Source: an uncultured Bacilli bacterium
GTDB lineage: Bacteria; Bacillota_I; Bacilli_A; RF39; UBA660
Reading direction: 5' to 3'
DNA: 6,140 bases
NCBI GenBank assembly: GCA_934098345.1
Contig: CAKONX010000065.1
Location: 1-6,140 of the forward strand
Part shown: piece by piece, positions 1 to 5,405 of the stretch
How the letters are laid out: the number at the start of each line of letters is the position of its first letter
Position numbering within the stretch: the first letter of the stretch is position 1
Program-made: the position numbers and the translations under genes
The notes under the pieces: generated by a model
The model's database searches: none
Seen by the model: only the letters and a program-made list of their open reading frames with translations
Told to the model about the DNA's origin: nothing

Positions 1-567
1 AGTGAATATAGTATGCATATAAATCGTTCAAATCTTGGATTAAGTGACTTTCAATTTTTAGAAAATATTTATGCAGTTCCCAATTATGATAAAAATAGTA
101 TAAAATATAAAACACACGAATCAGTTTATCGTATGTCACTTTATTTTGATAAGTCAGAAAATGGTGAACGTGCTACAATTGAATCAAGAACTGTTCAATT
201 AAAAAGTTTAATATTTGATCCAAATAGATTACCTAAAACTCTTTTATATGAAGATACTGTTGGTTTAGTCTTAGAAGCTGAGAATAAAATTGAAATCTTA
301 AATCAAACTATTAGAAATTCGGTTGATTTTTCTTCTTCTATTGATAGTTTAATAAGTGAGTATAACATAACTCGTGAAATAGTTGAATCTATTGCTGAAA
401 TTAGAGATAAAGAAGAAGTAAAAGAAACTTTGATACAAGCATCAATTTACTTAAATGAAATAAAAAATCAAAGTCTATCTTACCAAACAATGACAGCAAA
501 TATTGTTAAAGAGGCCGGTTTTGAAGAACAAAGTAAAAGTTTACTAAATAGACCAAAATTAGATTAA
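1..567 (+). CDS. Unrecognised protein, 3' part of a gene cut by the window edge
   Basis: I do not recognise this protein. The reading frame is open from base 1 (Ser-Glu-Tyr-Ser before the first Met at 13), and that Met has no ribosome binding site in front of it, so the gene probably begins upstream of the window. About 188 residues are visible. The first 80 or so are mixed, with short hydrophobic strands and many aromatic residues. The remainder is rich in Glu, Lys, Ile and Leu and looks mainly helical (around residues 85-175 counted from Met13). There is no signal peptide, membrane segment, P-loop, zinc motif or Fic-type motif in the visible part. The stop codon TAA lies inside the left arm of a terminator hairpin, so this is the last gene of its transcript and is not part of the suf operon that follows. 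The codon use looks like that of its neighbours. That it is a real gene is fairly sure; its function is unknown. Confidence 0.75.
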   Translation, partial: SEYSMHINRSNLGLSDFQFLENIYAVPNYDKNSIKYKTHESVYRMSLYFDKSENGERATIESRTVQLKSLIFDPNRLPKTLLYEDTVGLVLEAENKIEILNQTIRNSVDFSSSIDSLISEYNITREIVESIAEIRDKEEVKETLIQASIYLNEIKNQSLSYQTMTANIVKEAGFEEQSKSLLNRPKLD

Positions 568-589
568 GCAATAGTTTATTGCTTTTTTT
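566..589 (+). terminator. Intrinsic terminator after the first gene
   Basis: AAGCAATA (566-573) pairs perfectly with TATTGCTT (577-584) around a 3-base loop GTT, and a run of seven T (583-589) follows. The left arm starts inside the TAA stop codon (565-567). The hairpin separates the unrecognised upstream gene from the suf operon. Confidence 0.85.
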
Positions 590-607
590 ATATGATTAAA
601 TTATAAT
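579..607 (+). promoter_or_regulatory. Possible suf operon promoter
   Basis: A perfect -10 box TATAAT lies at 602-607. Seventeen bases upstream is TTGCTT (579-584), which matches only the first half of the -35 consensus and lies inside the right arm of the upstream terminator. Transcription would start near 613-615, leaving only about ten bases before the sufC ATG at 624 and putting the ribosome binding site at the very 5' end of the message. The -10 box is clear, but the region is AT-rich and the -35 box is weak, so this remains tentative. I see no Rrf2/IscR-like palindrome in the short gap. Confidence 0.4.
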
Positions 608-613
608 TATCTT

Positions 614-618
614 GGTGG
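614..618 (+). promoter_or_regulatory. Ribosome binding site that fixes the sufC start
   Basis: GGTGG ends 5 bases before the ATG at 624. The same frame also has a TTG at 612, but that codon overlaps the binding site and adds four residues (with Val-Val-Phe after the start) not expected in SufC, so ATG 624 is the better start. Confidence 0.65.
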
Positions 619-623
619 TTTTT

Positions 624-1361
624 ATGTTAAGTATAAAAAATTTAACAGTTAAAGTTAATGATAAAATAATATTACATGATTTTAACTTAGATATAAATGA
701 TGGTGAAATTGTTACTCTTATGGGACCAAATGGTGTTGGTAAAAGTACAATTTGTAAAGTTATCATGGGAGATCCAACTTATGAAGTTTTAAGTGGAACT
801 GTTTTATACAATGGTGAAGATTTATTATCTCTTTCAACTGATGAAAGAAGTCGTAAAGGAATATTCTTACTTGCTCAAAATCCAATTGAACTAGAAGGAA
901 TAAGTAATGCAGATGTTTTAAGAAGTGCATTAGAATGTAAAACTGGTAAACATGTTGATATATTTGAATTCAATAAAAAAGTCACTGAAATATGTAAAAA
1001 ACTAAATATACCTGCAAGTTTCATTCATAGAGGCGTTAATGAAGGTATGAGTGGTGGTGAAAAGAAGAAAAACGAGATACTACATTTATATGTACTAGAA
1101 CCTAAACTTATATTACTTGATGAACTAGATAGTGGTTTAGATGTAGATAGTTTAAAAAGCTTAAGTGCTTCATTAATGGAATATAAAGATGATTCTGTAT
1201 CAATTTTAATTATTACTCATCATACAAATATATTAGAATATATTAAGCCAGATAGAGTTGCTATATTAAGTGGCGGTGAAATTGTTAAAATAGGTGATAA
1301 TACCCTTGCAAATGACATTGAGAAATTTGGCTTTAGTGCGTATGAAGTGAGTGAAAAATAG
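624..1361 (+). CDS. sufC: SufC, Fe-S cluster assembly ATPase
   Basis: SufC is the cytoplasmic ABC-type ATPase of the SUF system. It binds SufB/SufD-type scaffold proteins and drives the shape change needed to build an iron-sulfur cluster. The 245-residue protein has the usual SufC length and every ABC motif: Walker A GPNGVGKST at 34-42 (Lys40), Q-loop Gln85, signature SGGEK at 143-147 followed by the SufC-typical KKNEIL, Walker B LILLDE ending at Asp166-Glu167, D-loop SGLD at 170-173 and switch His199 in ITHH. The SGGEKKKNEIL and LDELDSGLD signatures separate SufC from ordinary transporter ATPases, and no permease gene is nearby. The start is set by GGTGG before ATG 624. It is the first gene of the operon; its TAG stop is one base from the ATG of the next gene, which suggests translational coupling. 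Identification is firm. Confidence 0.96.
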   Translation: MLSIKNLTVKVNDKIILHDFNLDINDGEIVTLMGPNGVGKSTICKVIMGDPTYEVLSGTVLYNGEDLLSLSTDERSRKGIFLLAQNPIELEGISNADVLRSALECKTGKHVDIFEFNKKVTEICKKLNIPASFIHRGVNEGMSGGEKKKNEILHLYVLEPKLILLDELDSGLDVDSLKSLSASLMEYKDDSVSILIITHHTNILEYIKPDRVAILSGGEIVKIGDNTLANDIEKFGFSAYEVSEK

Positions 1362-1362
1362 T

Positions 1363-1992
1363 ATGAAGAATAAAATATTATTGGATGGAGATAATTATTA
1401 TATAGATGAATCTGTTAATAATTTTGAAATTAATGGGCATGTAACTGCATACATTGTAAATAAAAATATAAGTGAACTTACATTTAACTTAATAAGTAAT
1501 TCTAGTTTAGAAATAGTAAATTTCTGTGAAATTGAAAATAATCTAAAATTGACAATTAAACAAACTGACAATACAACATTAAAATATGTATCTAATATAG
1601 ATGTAGAATATTCTTATAATTTAGATTTAGTTTTAGAAATGAATGGATCAAACTCTAAAAGTGATATTATAATTAATGGAGCTGTAAGTGGATTGGCTTC
1701 TATTAAAGTAACTTCTATAGATAAAGAAAAAACAATTGATAATGAAATAAATGAAACAATAAAAATATTAAATTTAGGTGGTATAGTTCATGTAGAACCA
1801 ATATTAAAAGTTGGTTCACGTAATGTTATAGCAAACCATAGTAATGCAATAACTAATATAGATGAATCTTATCTTTTCTATTTAAAAACAAAAGGAATTA
1901 AAGAGGAATATGCTAAAAAATTAATTATAGATTCATATAAATATGGATTAATAAAAAAATATGATATAAAAATAAATAATGAAAATGAATAG
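1363..1992 (+). CDS. sufD: Short SufD/SufB-family scaffold protein
   Basis: This is a SufBD-family protein, the partner that SufC clamps and on which Fe-S clusters form. The evidence is its position between sufC and sufS and its C-terminal third. Residues 145-179 show the family pattern: Glu-Pro, a basic stretch, His159 in ANHSNAI (compare the SHGAT of SufD and EHEA of SufB), then IDESYLFYLKTKGI, the usual (D/E)-x-LFYLxSRGI, followed by the final helix (180-197). Residues 20-140 are a run of short strands, as expected for the beta-helix. It is unusually short: 209 residues against more than 400 for typical SufB or SufD, so it is about the SufBD core domain (Pfam PF01458) without the N-terminal domain. 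It has one cysteine only (Cys55), none in the C-terminal half where SufB carries its cluster-building Cys. ATG 1363 is preferred; an in-frame GTG at 1351 would overlap sufC. Neither has a strong ribosome binding site. Family is fairly sure; the D versus B assignment is not. Confidence 0.82.
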   Translation: MKNKILLDGDNYYIDESVNNFEINGHVTAYIVNKNISELTFNLISNSSLEIVNFCEIENNLKLTIKQTDNTTLKYVSNIDVEYSYNLDLVLEMNGSNSKSDIIINGAVSGLASIKVTSIDKEKTIDNEINETIKILNLGGIVHVEPILKVGSRNVIANHSNAITNIDESYLFYLKTKGIKEEYAKKLIIDSYKYGLIKKYDIKINNENE

Positions 1993-1998
1993 GAGGTG
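1991..1998 (+). promoter_or_regulatory. Strong ribosome binding site that fixes the sufS start
   Basis: AGGAGGTG is a near-perfect match to the 16S rRNA tail and lies 6-8 bases before ATG 2005. It contains an in-frame GTG (1996) that would lengthen the protein by three residues, but a start codon inside the binding site itself is not credible. It is the strongest binding site in the operon and overlaps the TAG stop of the preceding gene. Confidence 0.85.
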
Positions 1999-2004
1999 TA
2001 TCTT

Positions 2005-3198
2005 ATGTATAGAGAAGATTTCCCAATGCTTGAAAGTGATATTATATATTTAGATAATGGAGCAACAACATTTAAACCTGAGTGTGTAATAAACAAAATG
2101 ACGGAATACTATACAAAATATTCAGCTAATGCTCATAGAGGAGATTATGACATTTCTTATAAAGTTGATGTTGAATACGAAAATTCAAGAAAACTTGTTT
2201 CTAGATTTATAAATGCTGAAATGGATGAAGTTGTTTTCACAAGTGGAGCAACTGAATCTTTAAATATGATAGTGAATGGATTCTTTGGAAATAATCTTGA
2301 AGCAGGCGATGAAGTTCTTATTACATTATCTGAACATGCAAGTAATGTTTTACCATGGTTTATGCTTGCACGTAAAAATGGCATAATAGTCAAAAATATA
2401 GAATTAGACTCTAATTTACATGTTACTTTAAACAATGTAATTAAAGCAATCACTCCTAATACTAAAGTAATATCTCTAGCACATATAACTAATGTTGTTG
2501 GAGATATAAGACCTATAAAAGAAATATGTGAATACGCTCATGCACACAATATATTTGTCGTAGTTGATGGTGCTCAAAGTGTTCCTCACATAAAAACTGA
2601 TGTAAAAGAACTTGACTGTGATTTCCTTTCATTTTCTGCCCATAAAATGTGTGGTCCAACTGGATTAGGCGTACTTTATGGAAAAAAAGAACTTTTAGAA
2701 AGTATGGAACCAGTTAATTATGGTGGCGGAATGAATGAATCTTTTGATTCAATAGATGAAGTTTATTTAAAAGATTTACCAAATCGTTTAGAAGCTGGAA
2801 CTCCAAACATTGCATCAGTTATTGGTTTTGGAGAAACTATTAAATACTTAAATAAAATAGGTATGGATAATATTACAATTCATGAAATTAAATTAAAAAA
2901 ATATTTAATTGATAAACTTAAAACAATTCCTCATATTAATATCATAAATGAAGAATGTGATTCTGGAATAATTGCTTTTAATATAGATGGAGTATTTGCT
3001 CAAGATGTTGCGTACTATTTAAATAAATATCATATATGTGTTAGAGCTGGTAACCATTGTGCTAAGATATTAAAAAGTGCAATTGGTGTAAAAAATACAG
3101 TAAGAATAAGTATGTATTTTTATAATACATATGAAGAATGTGATAAAGTATATGAACTTTTAAAAGATAAAAATAAAATAATAAGTGAGATGATATAA
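2005..3198 (+). CDS. sufS: SufS, group II cysteine desulfurase
   Basis: SufS is a PLP enzyme that removes sulfur from L-cysteine, forming alanine and a persulfide on its own cysteine; the sulfur is then passed to SufU. The 397-residue length is normal for the family. Visible features in order: YLDNGATT (15-22), NAHRG (42-46), the PLP-contact stretch TSGATES (79-85), His111 in SEHASN, Asp188-Gly-Ala-Gln191, the Schiff-base Lys214 in SAHKMCGP, the RLEAGTPN loop (261-268), the catalytic Cys352 in RAGNHCAK and substrate-binding Arg367 in NTVRIS. The short RAGxHC loop and this overall length identify the group II (SufS) type rather than the IscS/NifS type. A minor oddity is Asn350 where RAGHHC is usual. 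ATG 2005 follows AGGAGGTG; sufU begins one base after the stop. Identification is firm. Confidence 0.96.
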   Translation: MYREDFPMLESDIIYLDNGATTFKPECVINKMTEYYTKYSANAHRGDYDISYKVDVEYENSRKLVSRFINAEMDEVVFTSGATESLNMIVNGFFGNNLEAGDEVLITLSEHASNVLPWFMLARKNGIIVKNIELDSNLHVTLNNVIKAITPNTKVISLAHITNVVGDIRPIKEICEYAHAHNIFVVVDGAQSVPHIKTDVKELDCDFLSFSAHKMCGPTGLGVLYGKKELLESMEPVNYGGGMNESFDSIDEVYLKDLPNRLEAGTPNIASVIGFGETIKYLNKIGMDNITIHEIKLKKYLIDKLKTIPHINIINEECDSGIIAFNIDGVFAQDVAYYLNKYHICVRAGNHCAKILKSAIGVKNTVRISMYFYNTYEECDKVYELLKDKNKIISEMI

Positions 3199-3199
3199 C

Positions 3200-3628
3200 G
3201 TGGAAGAAATAGATAAAAGAGAAATAATCCTAGATAATTATTCCCATCCATTTAATAAAACAAGTGAAAATTTAGATGGATACATAAAAGTAAATTCAAA
3301 TAACGTTTCTTGTATTGACAACATAGATTTATTTATTAAAATTGAAGGGTGTATTATAAAAGACATAAAATTTAATGGTGAAGCATGTGCCATATCCACG
3401 GCTTCTACATCAATAATGATAAAAAACTTGATAGGTAAAACTACTGATGATGCTCTTAAGTATATAAAAAACTTTGAATCAATGCTTAATGAAGAAGAAT
3501 ATGATGAATCTTCTTTAAATGAAGCAATTGTATTTGATGAAACTTATAAACAAGGTAATAGAAAAACATGTGTAACATTACCTTATGTAGGTATAATGAA
3601 AATTTTGGAAAACTATAAAGAGGATTAA
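3200..3628 (+). CDS. sufU: SufU, zinc-dependent sulfur acceptor for SufS
   Basis: SufU is the Gram-positive partner of SufS. Its zinc-bound cysteine takes the persulfide sulfur and carries it toward the SufBCD-type scaffold. The 142-residue length is normal. The four zinc ligands of the family are all present: Cys38 and Asp40 (in SCID, where NPxCGD is usual), Cys63 (in NGEACAIS) and Cys124 (in RKTCVTL). The stretch between Cys63 and Cys124 carries the insert that separates SufU from IscU, and the retained KTxDDALKYIKNFE helix (80-93) is typical. The start must be GTG 3200, because the next in-frame Met is residue 73. It lies one base after the sufS stop and has only a weak binding site, so it is probably translated by coupling. 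The Gly to Ile change after the first Cys is unusual. The last codons lie inside the terminator palindrome. Confidence 0.93.
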   Translation: MEEIDKREIILDNYSHPFNKTSENLDGYIKVNSNNVSCIDNIDLFIKIEGCIIKDIKFNGEACAISTASTSIMIKNLIGKTTDDALKYIKNFESMLNEEEYDESSLNEAIVFDETYKQGNRKTCVTLPYVGIMKILENYKED

Positions 3629-3641
3629 ACTAATCCTCTTT
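3617..3641. terminator. Bidirectional terminator shared by sufU and the methyltransferase
   Basis: AAAGAGGATTA (3617-3627) and TAATCCTCTTT (3631-3641) form a perfect 11-bp stem around the loop AAC. On the plus strand the right arm runs into TTTT (3639-3642), and on the minus strand the opposite arm ends in CTCTTTAT, so it can stop transcripts from both sides. The stop codons of both convergent genes (TAA 3626-3628 on plus, TAG 3632-3630 on minus) are inside it. Confidence 0.85.
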
Positions 3642-4400
3642 TAATATGTCTAATACATGTGTTGACAAACCAAGCATTTCATATCTTTCACATATTGATA
3701 ATTGAAATTTTATAAATAGTTCAAATTCGTCATCATTTAATTTATTTATATATTCCCTCATATAGTTAGATATGCTATCCTGAGAGATAATTCTAATTCT
3801 TCTTAAATTGGCAAGTTTATTTAACTTATCAATGTCATCAAGTCTTACATATGAATAAAGATCATCTTCTTTAGAAATAATATGAAAACTATCATCAATT
3901 TTATTTATCTCTTCAAGAATATGTCTATCTTTAAATCCATGTCTTATGATAGCATATTCATTCATAATGTATGAAATAAGTATTGTACCGTTTTTCTTTA
4001 AAACTCTTTTGGCCTCATTTAAACATTTTAATTTTTCTTCTGTAGATATTAAATGATACATTGGACCAAATATTAAAATGACATCAAAACTATTATCATT
4101 TAACATACTTAAATTAGTTGCATTTCCATGAATTAATTTTATATTTTTAGAATTTTTTTCAATTACTTTTAAATTATGTTTAACAAGTTCTAAAGCAGTA
4201 ACATCATAATACTTGCTTAAAGGAATAGAATAAGCTCCACAACCTGCACCTAAATCAAGTATTTTAGGATTCTCATAATTTTTTAAAATTTCTTCTATAT
4301 ATTTCATAGTTACTATAAATTCAACACGACCATGTCTTGTTTTTAATCTTTTGTCTTCATTAAATTTATTATAATAATCATTTAAGTTTTTTTCATTCAT
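3630..4400 (-). CDS. Class I SAM-dependent methyltransferase, substrate unknown
   Basis: This is a cytoplasmic methyltransferase of the Rossmann-fold class (Methyltransf_11/25 type), 256 residues. SAM-binding motif I is ILDLGAGCG at 47-55, the acidic ribose-binding residue is probably Glu71 (TALEL), HGNATNL at 91-97 contacts the adenine, and FDVILIFGPMYHL at 105-117 and AKRVLKKNGTILISY at 130-144 are the later core strands. The N-terminal stretch KTRHGRVEFIVTMKYI (20-35) and the GPMYHL motif mark a family, common in Firmicutes, that I know only as generic methyltransferases; I cannot name a substrate. The C-terminal part (about 150-256) is a variable, largely helical substrate domain. The start ATG follows AGAGGT with 7 bases between. 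It has its own promoter and converges on the suf operon, so it is not co-transcribed with it. Nothing in the sequence links it to Fe-S assembly. Confidence 0.88.
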   Translation of the reverse strand: MNEKNLNDYYNKFNEDKRLKTRHGRVEFIVTMKYIEEILKNYENPKILDLGAGCGAYSIPLSKYYDVTALELVKHNLKVIEKNSKNIKLIHGNATNLSMLNDNSFDVILIFGPMYHLISTEEKLKCLNEAKRVLKKNGTILISYIMNEYAIIRHGFKDRHILEEINKIDDSFHIISKEDDLYSYVRLDDIDKLNKLANLRRIRIISQDSISNYMREYINKLNDDEFELFIKFQLSICERYEMLGLSTHVLDILKED

Positions 4401-4418
4401 AATTAAAACCTCTAAAAT

Positions 4419-4446
4419 ATTATAACATCTTTTATTTTAATAACAA
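4419..4446 (-). promoter_or_regulatory. Promoter of the methyltransferase gene
   Basis: Read on the minus strand: TTGTTA (4446-4441), a 16-base spacer, then TATAAT (4424-4419) preceded by TG one base upstream, i.e. an extended -10 box. The start site would fall near 4412-4413, just ahead of or at the AGAGGT ribosome binding site (4413-4408), so the leader is very short. The -35 box lies between the two -10 boxes of this promoter and the gmk promoter. Confidence 0.65.
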
Positions 4447-4449
4447 GTT

Positions 4450-4458
4450 TGCTATAAT
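4450..4458 (+). promoter_or_regulatory. Extended -10 promoter of gmk
   Basis: TGCTATAAT is a perfect extended -10 box. No good -35 box lies 16-18 bases upstream (only T-rich sequence around 4430-4436), which is typical of extended -10 promoters. The transcript would start near 4464-4466, about 20 bases before the gmk ATG. It lies within a few bases of the -35 box of the divergent methyltransferase promoter. Confidence 0.65.
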
Positions 4459-4484
4459 AACATTTAAGAAACGAGGAAACATTT

Positions 4485-5165
4485 ATGGATGTTATTAAAG
4501 AAAAAAGTAGGGGTTCATTAATTGTTATAAGTGGACCGAGTGGAGCCGGTAAAGGAACTATTATTAAAGAATTTTTAAATATACATGAAAGATCTTGGTT
4601 AAGTATTTCTTGTACATCAAGAGCACCTAGACCTGGAGATAAAGAAGGAGAAACATATTATTTTTTATCTAAAGAAGAATTTGAAACAATGATTAAAAAT
4701 AATGAGTTTTTAGAATATGCTGAATATAATGGAGCATATTATGGTACTCCTAAAAAATACATAGATGATAGATTAAATAGTGGTATAGATGTAATACTTG
4801 AAATTGAAGTTCAAGGAGCACTAAAGGTTCGTGAACTTTTACCTGAAGCGATATGTATTTTTATTCTTCCACCTTCAATGAGTGAACTTAGACGTAGACT
4901 TACTTGTCGTGGAACAGAAACTAAAGATAAAGTTCTTTCAAGATTTAAAAGAGCATATCAAGAAATAAATGAAGTTAAAGATTATAACTATGTTGTAGTA
5001 AATGATACAGTTGAAAATGCTGTACAAAAAATAAAAAGTATATTAATTGCTTCAAAATGTTCAGTTGATAGAATTGAGAGTATTTATTTAGATAATCAAG
5101 AAGAAGAAATCCATGAAATATTAATGGATAAAACATTCGAAAATAGAGACATTCATATTGACTAG
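4485..5165 (+). CDS. gmk: Guanylate kinase
   Basis: Gmk moves a phosphate from ATP to GMP, giving GDP. This is the essential step from GMP to GTP and dGTP, and so also to (p)ppGpp. The kinase fold is complete: P-loop GPSGAGKGT at 17-25 (Lys23), GMP-binding TSRAPRPGD at 44-52 (Arg46, Arg49) followed by EGETYYFLSKEEF at 54-66, the second GMP-binding segment FLEYAEYNGAYYGTP at 75-89, ILEIEVQGA at 104-112, the lid TCRGTE at 140-145 with Arg153 downstream, and YVVVND at 169-174. At 226 residues it is about 20 longer than usual; the extra part is an acidic tail after about residue 197 with a run of Glu. ATG 4485 follows GAGG with 8 bases between. It stands alone behind its own promoter, and no terminator separates it from the T-box leader that follows. 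Confidence 0.96.
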   Translation: MDVIKEKSRGSLIVISGPSGAGKGTIIKEFLNIHERSWLSISCTSRAPRPGDKEGETYYFLSKEEFETMIKNNEFLEYAEYNGAYYGTPKKYIDDRLNSGIDVILEIEVQGALKVRELLPEAICIFILPPSMSELRRRLTCRGTETKDKVLSRFKRAYQEINEVKDYNYVVVNDTVENAVQKIKSILIASKCSVDRIESIYLDNQEEEIHEILMDKTFENRDIHID

Positions 5166-5186
5166 ATAGAGAAAATAAGATACAAT
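5158..5186 (+). promoter_or_regulatory. Promoter of the T-box transcript
   Basis: TTGACT (5158-5163) and TACAAT (5181-5186) each match the consensus at five of six positions and are exactly 17 bases apart. The -35 box runs into the gmk stop codon (TAG 5163-5165). Transcription would start near 5193-5196, directly before the first conserved T-box element, which fits an independent transcript beginning with the riboswitch. Confidence 0.75.
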
Positions 5187-5341
5187 TTTAATTGTAAAGC
5201 GAAGATATGAGACTAGTAATAAATAATTTATTTTAAAGAGAGTTTGTGGTTGGTGTAAACAAACATAAATATTTATGAATCTCCTCATTAGTGTTGTTAA
5301 TAGCTACCGGTGTAAGCCGTTATCGAAATTAAGTTAAAAGT

Positions 5342-5368
5342 AGGATGGTACCGCACATAAGTGCTCCT
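5342..5368 (+). promoter_or_regulatory. T-box antiterminator with tRNA-binding bulge
   Basis: AGGA (5342-5345) pairs with TCCT (5365-5368), and GCAC (5353-5356) with GTGC (5361-5364) around loop ATAA, leaving the 7-base bulge TGGTACC (5346-5352). The first four bases of the bulge, UGGU, pair with the free tRNA end 5'-ACCA-3'. The fourth base U calls for A at tRNA position 73 (G only by wobble). Confidence 0.92.
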
Positions 5369-5388
5369 TTATGTGGTACCATTTTTTT
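5345..5388 (+). terminator. T-box-controlled intrinsic terminator
   Basis: ATGGTAC (5345-5351) pairs with GTACCAT (5376-5382), and CACATAA (5354-5360) continues the stem with TTATGTG (5369-5375), leaving CG bulged on the left. The loop is 5361-5368 and seven T follow (5382-5388). The stem uses the same bases as the antiterminator bulge, so the two structures exclude each other. Confidence 0.93.
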
Positions 5389-5405
5389 ATTAGAAAGGTG
5401 ATGTT

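Larger units (their letters stand above)
5193..5388 (+). promoter_or_regulatory. T-box riboswitch leader
   Basis: T-boxes bind a specific tRNA and let transcription continue only when it is uncharged. Stem I is recognisable: the specifier-stem base pairs ACTAGT (5212-5217) with ATTAGT (5287-5292); the AGTA (5215-5218) and GAA (5277-5279) of the specifier-loop S-turn are present; AGAGAG (5237-5242) is followed by a hairpin of GTTTGT (5242-5247) with ACAAAC (5259-5264) closing the conserved loop GGTTGGTGTAA, which docks on the tRNA elbow. A small hairpin, CGG/CCG (5308-5310/5317-5319), and the frequently seen CCGTTATC (5317-5324) precede the antiterminator. Stem II is small or absent. The codon read is not certain: the bases after GAA are TCTCCTC, so CUC (Leu) or UCU/UCC (Ser) are the candidates. 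It fills the 240-base gap between gmk and the HD gene. Confidence 0.92.

Noticed and set aside
1351..1365. Earlier GTG start for the sufD-like gene (overlapping sufC by 11 bases)
   Set aside because: It has no better ribosome binding site than the ATG at 1363 and adds only four residues. It is kept as an alternative, not chosen.
1878..2096. Open frame of 72 codons on the minus strand
   Set aside because: It lies opposite the end of sufD and the start of sufS, both of which have clear family motifs. It is a hydrophobic shadow of AT-rich codons and no supporting motif is present.
2157..2453. Open frame of 98 codons on the minus strand
   Set aside because: It is wholly inside sufS, whose motifs run uninterrupted through this stretch.
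3630..4400. Methyltransferase as a member of the Fe-S assembly system
   Set aside because: It is on the opposite strand with its own promoter, shares only a terminator with the suf operon, and belongs to a generic family. Proximity alone does not support a link.
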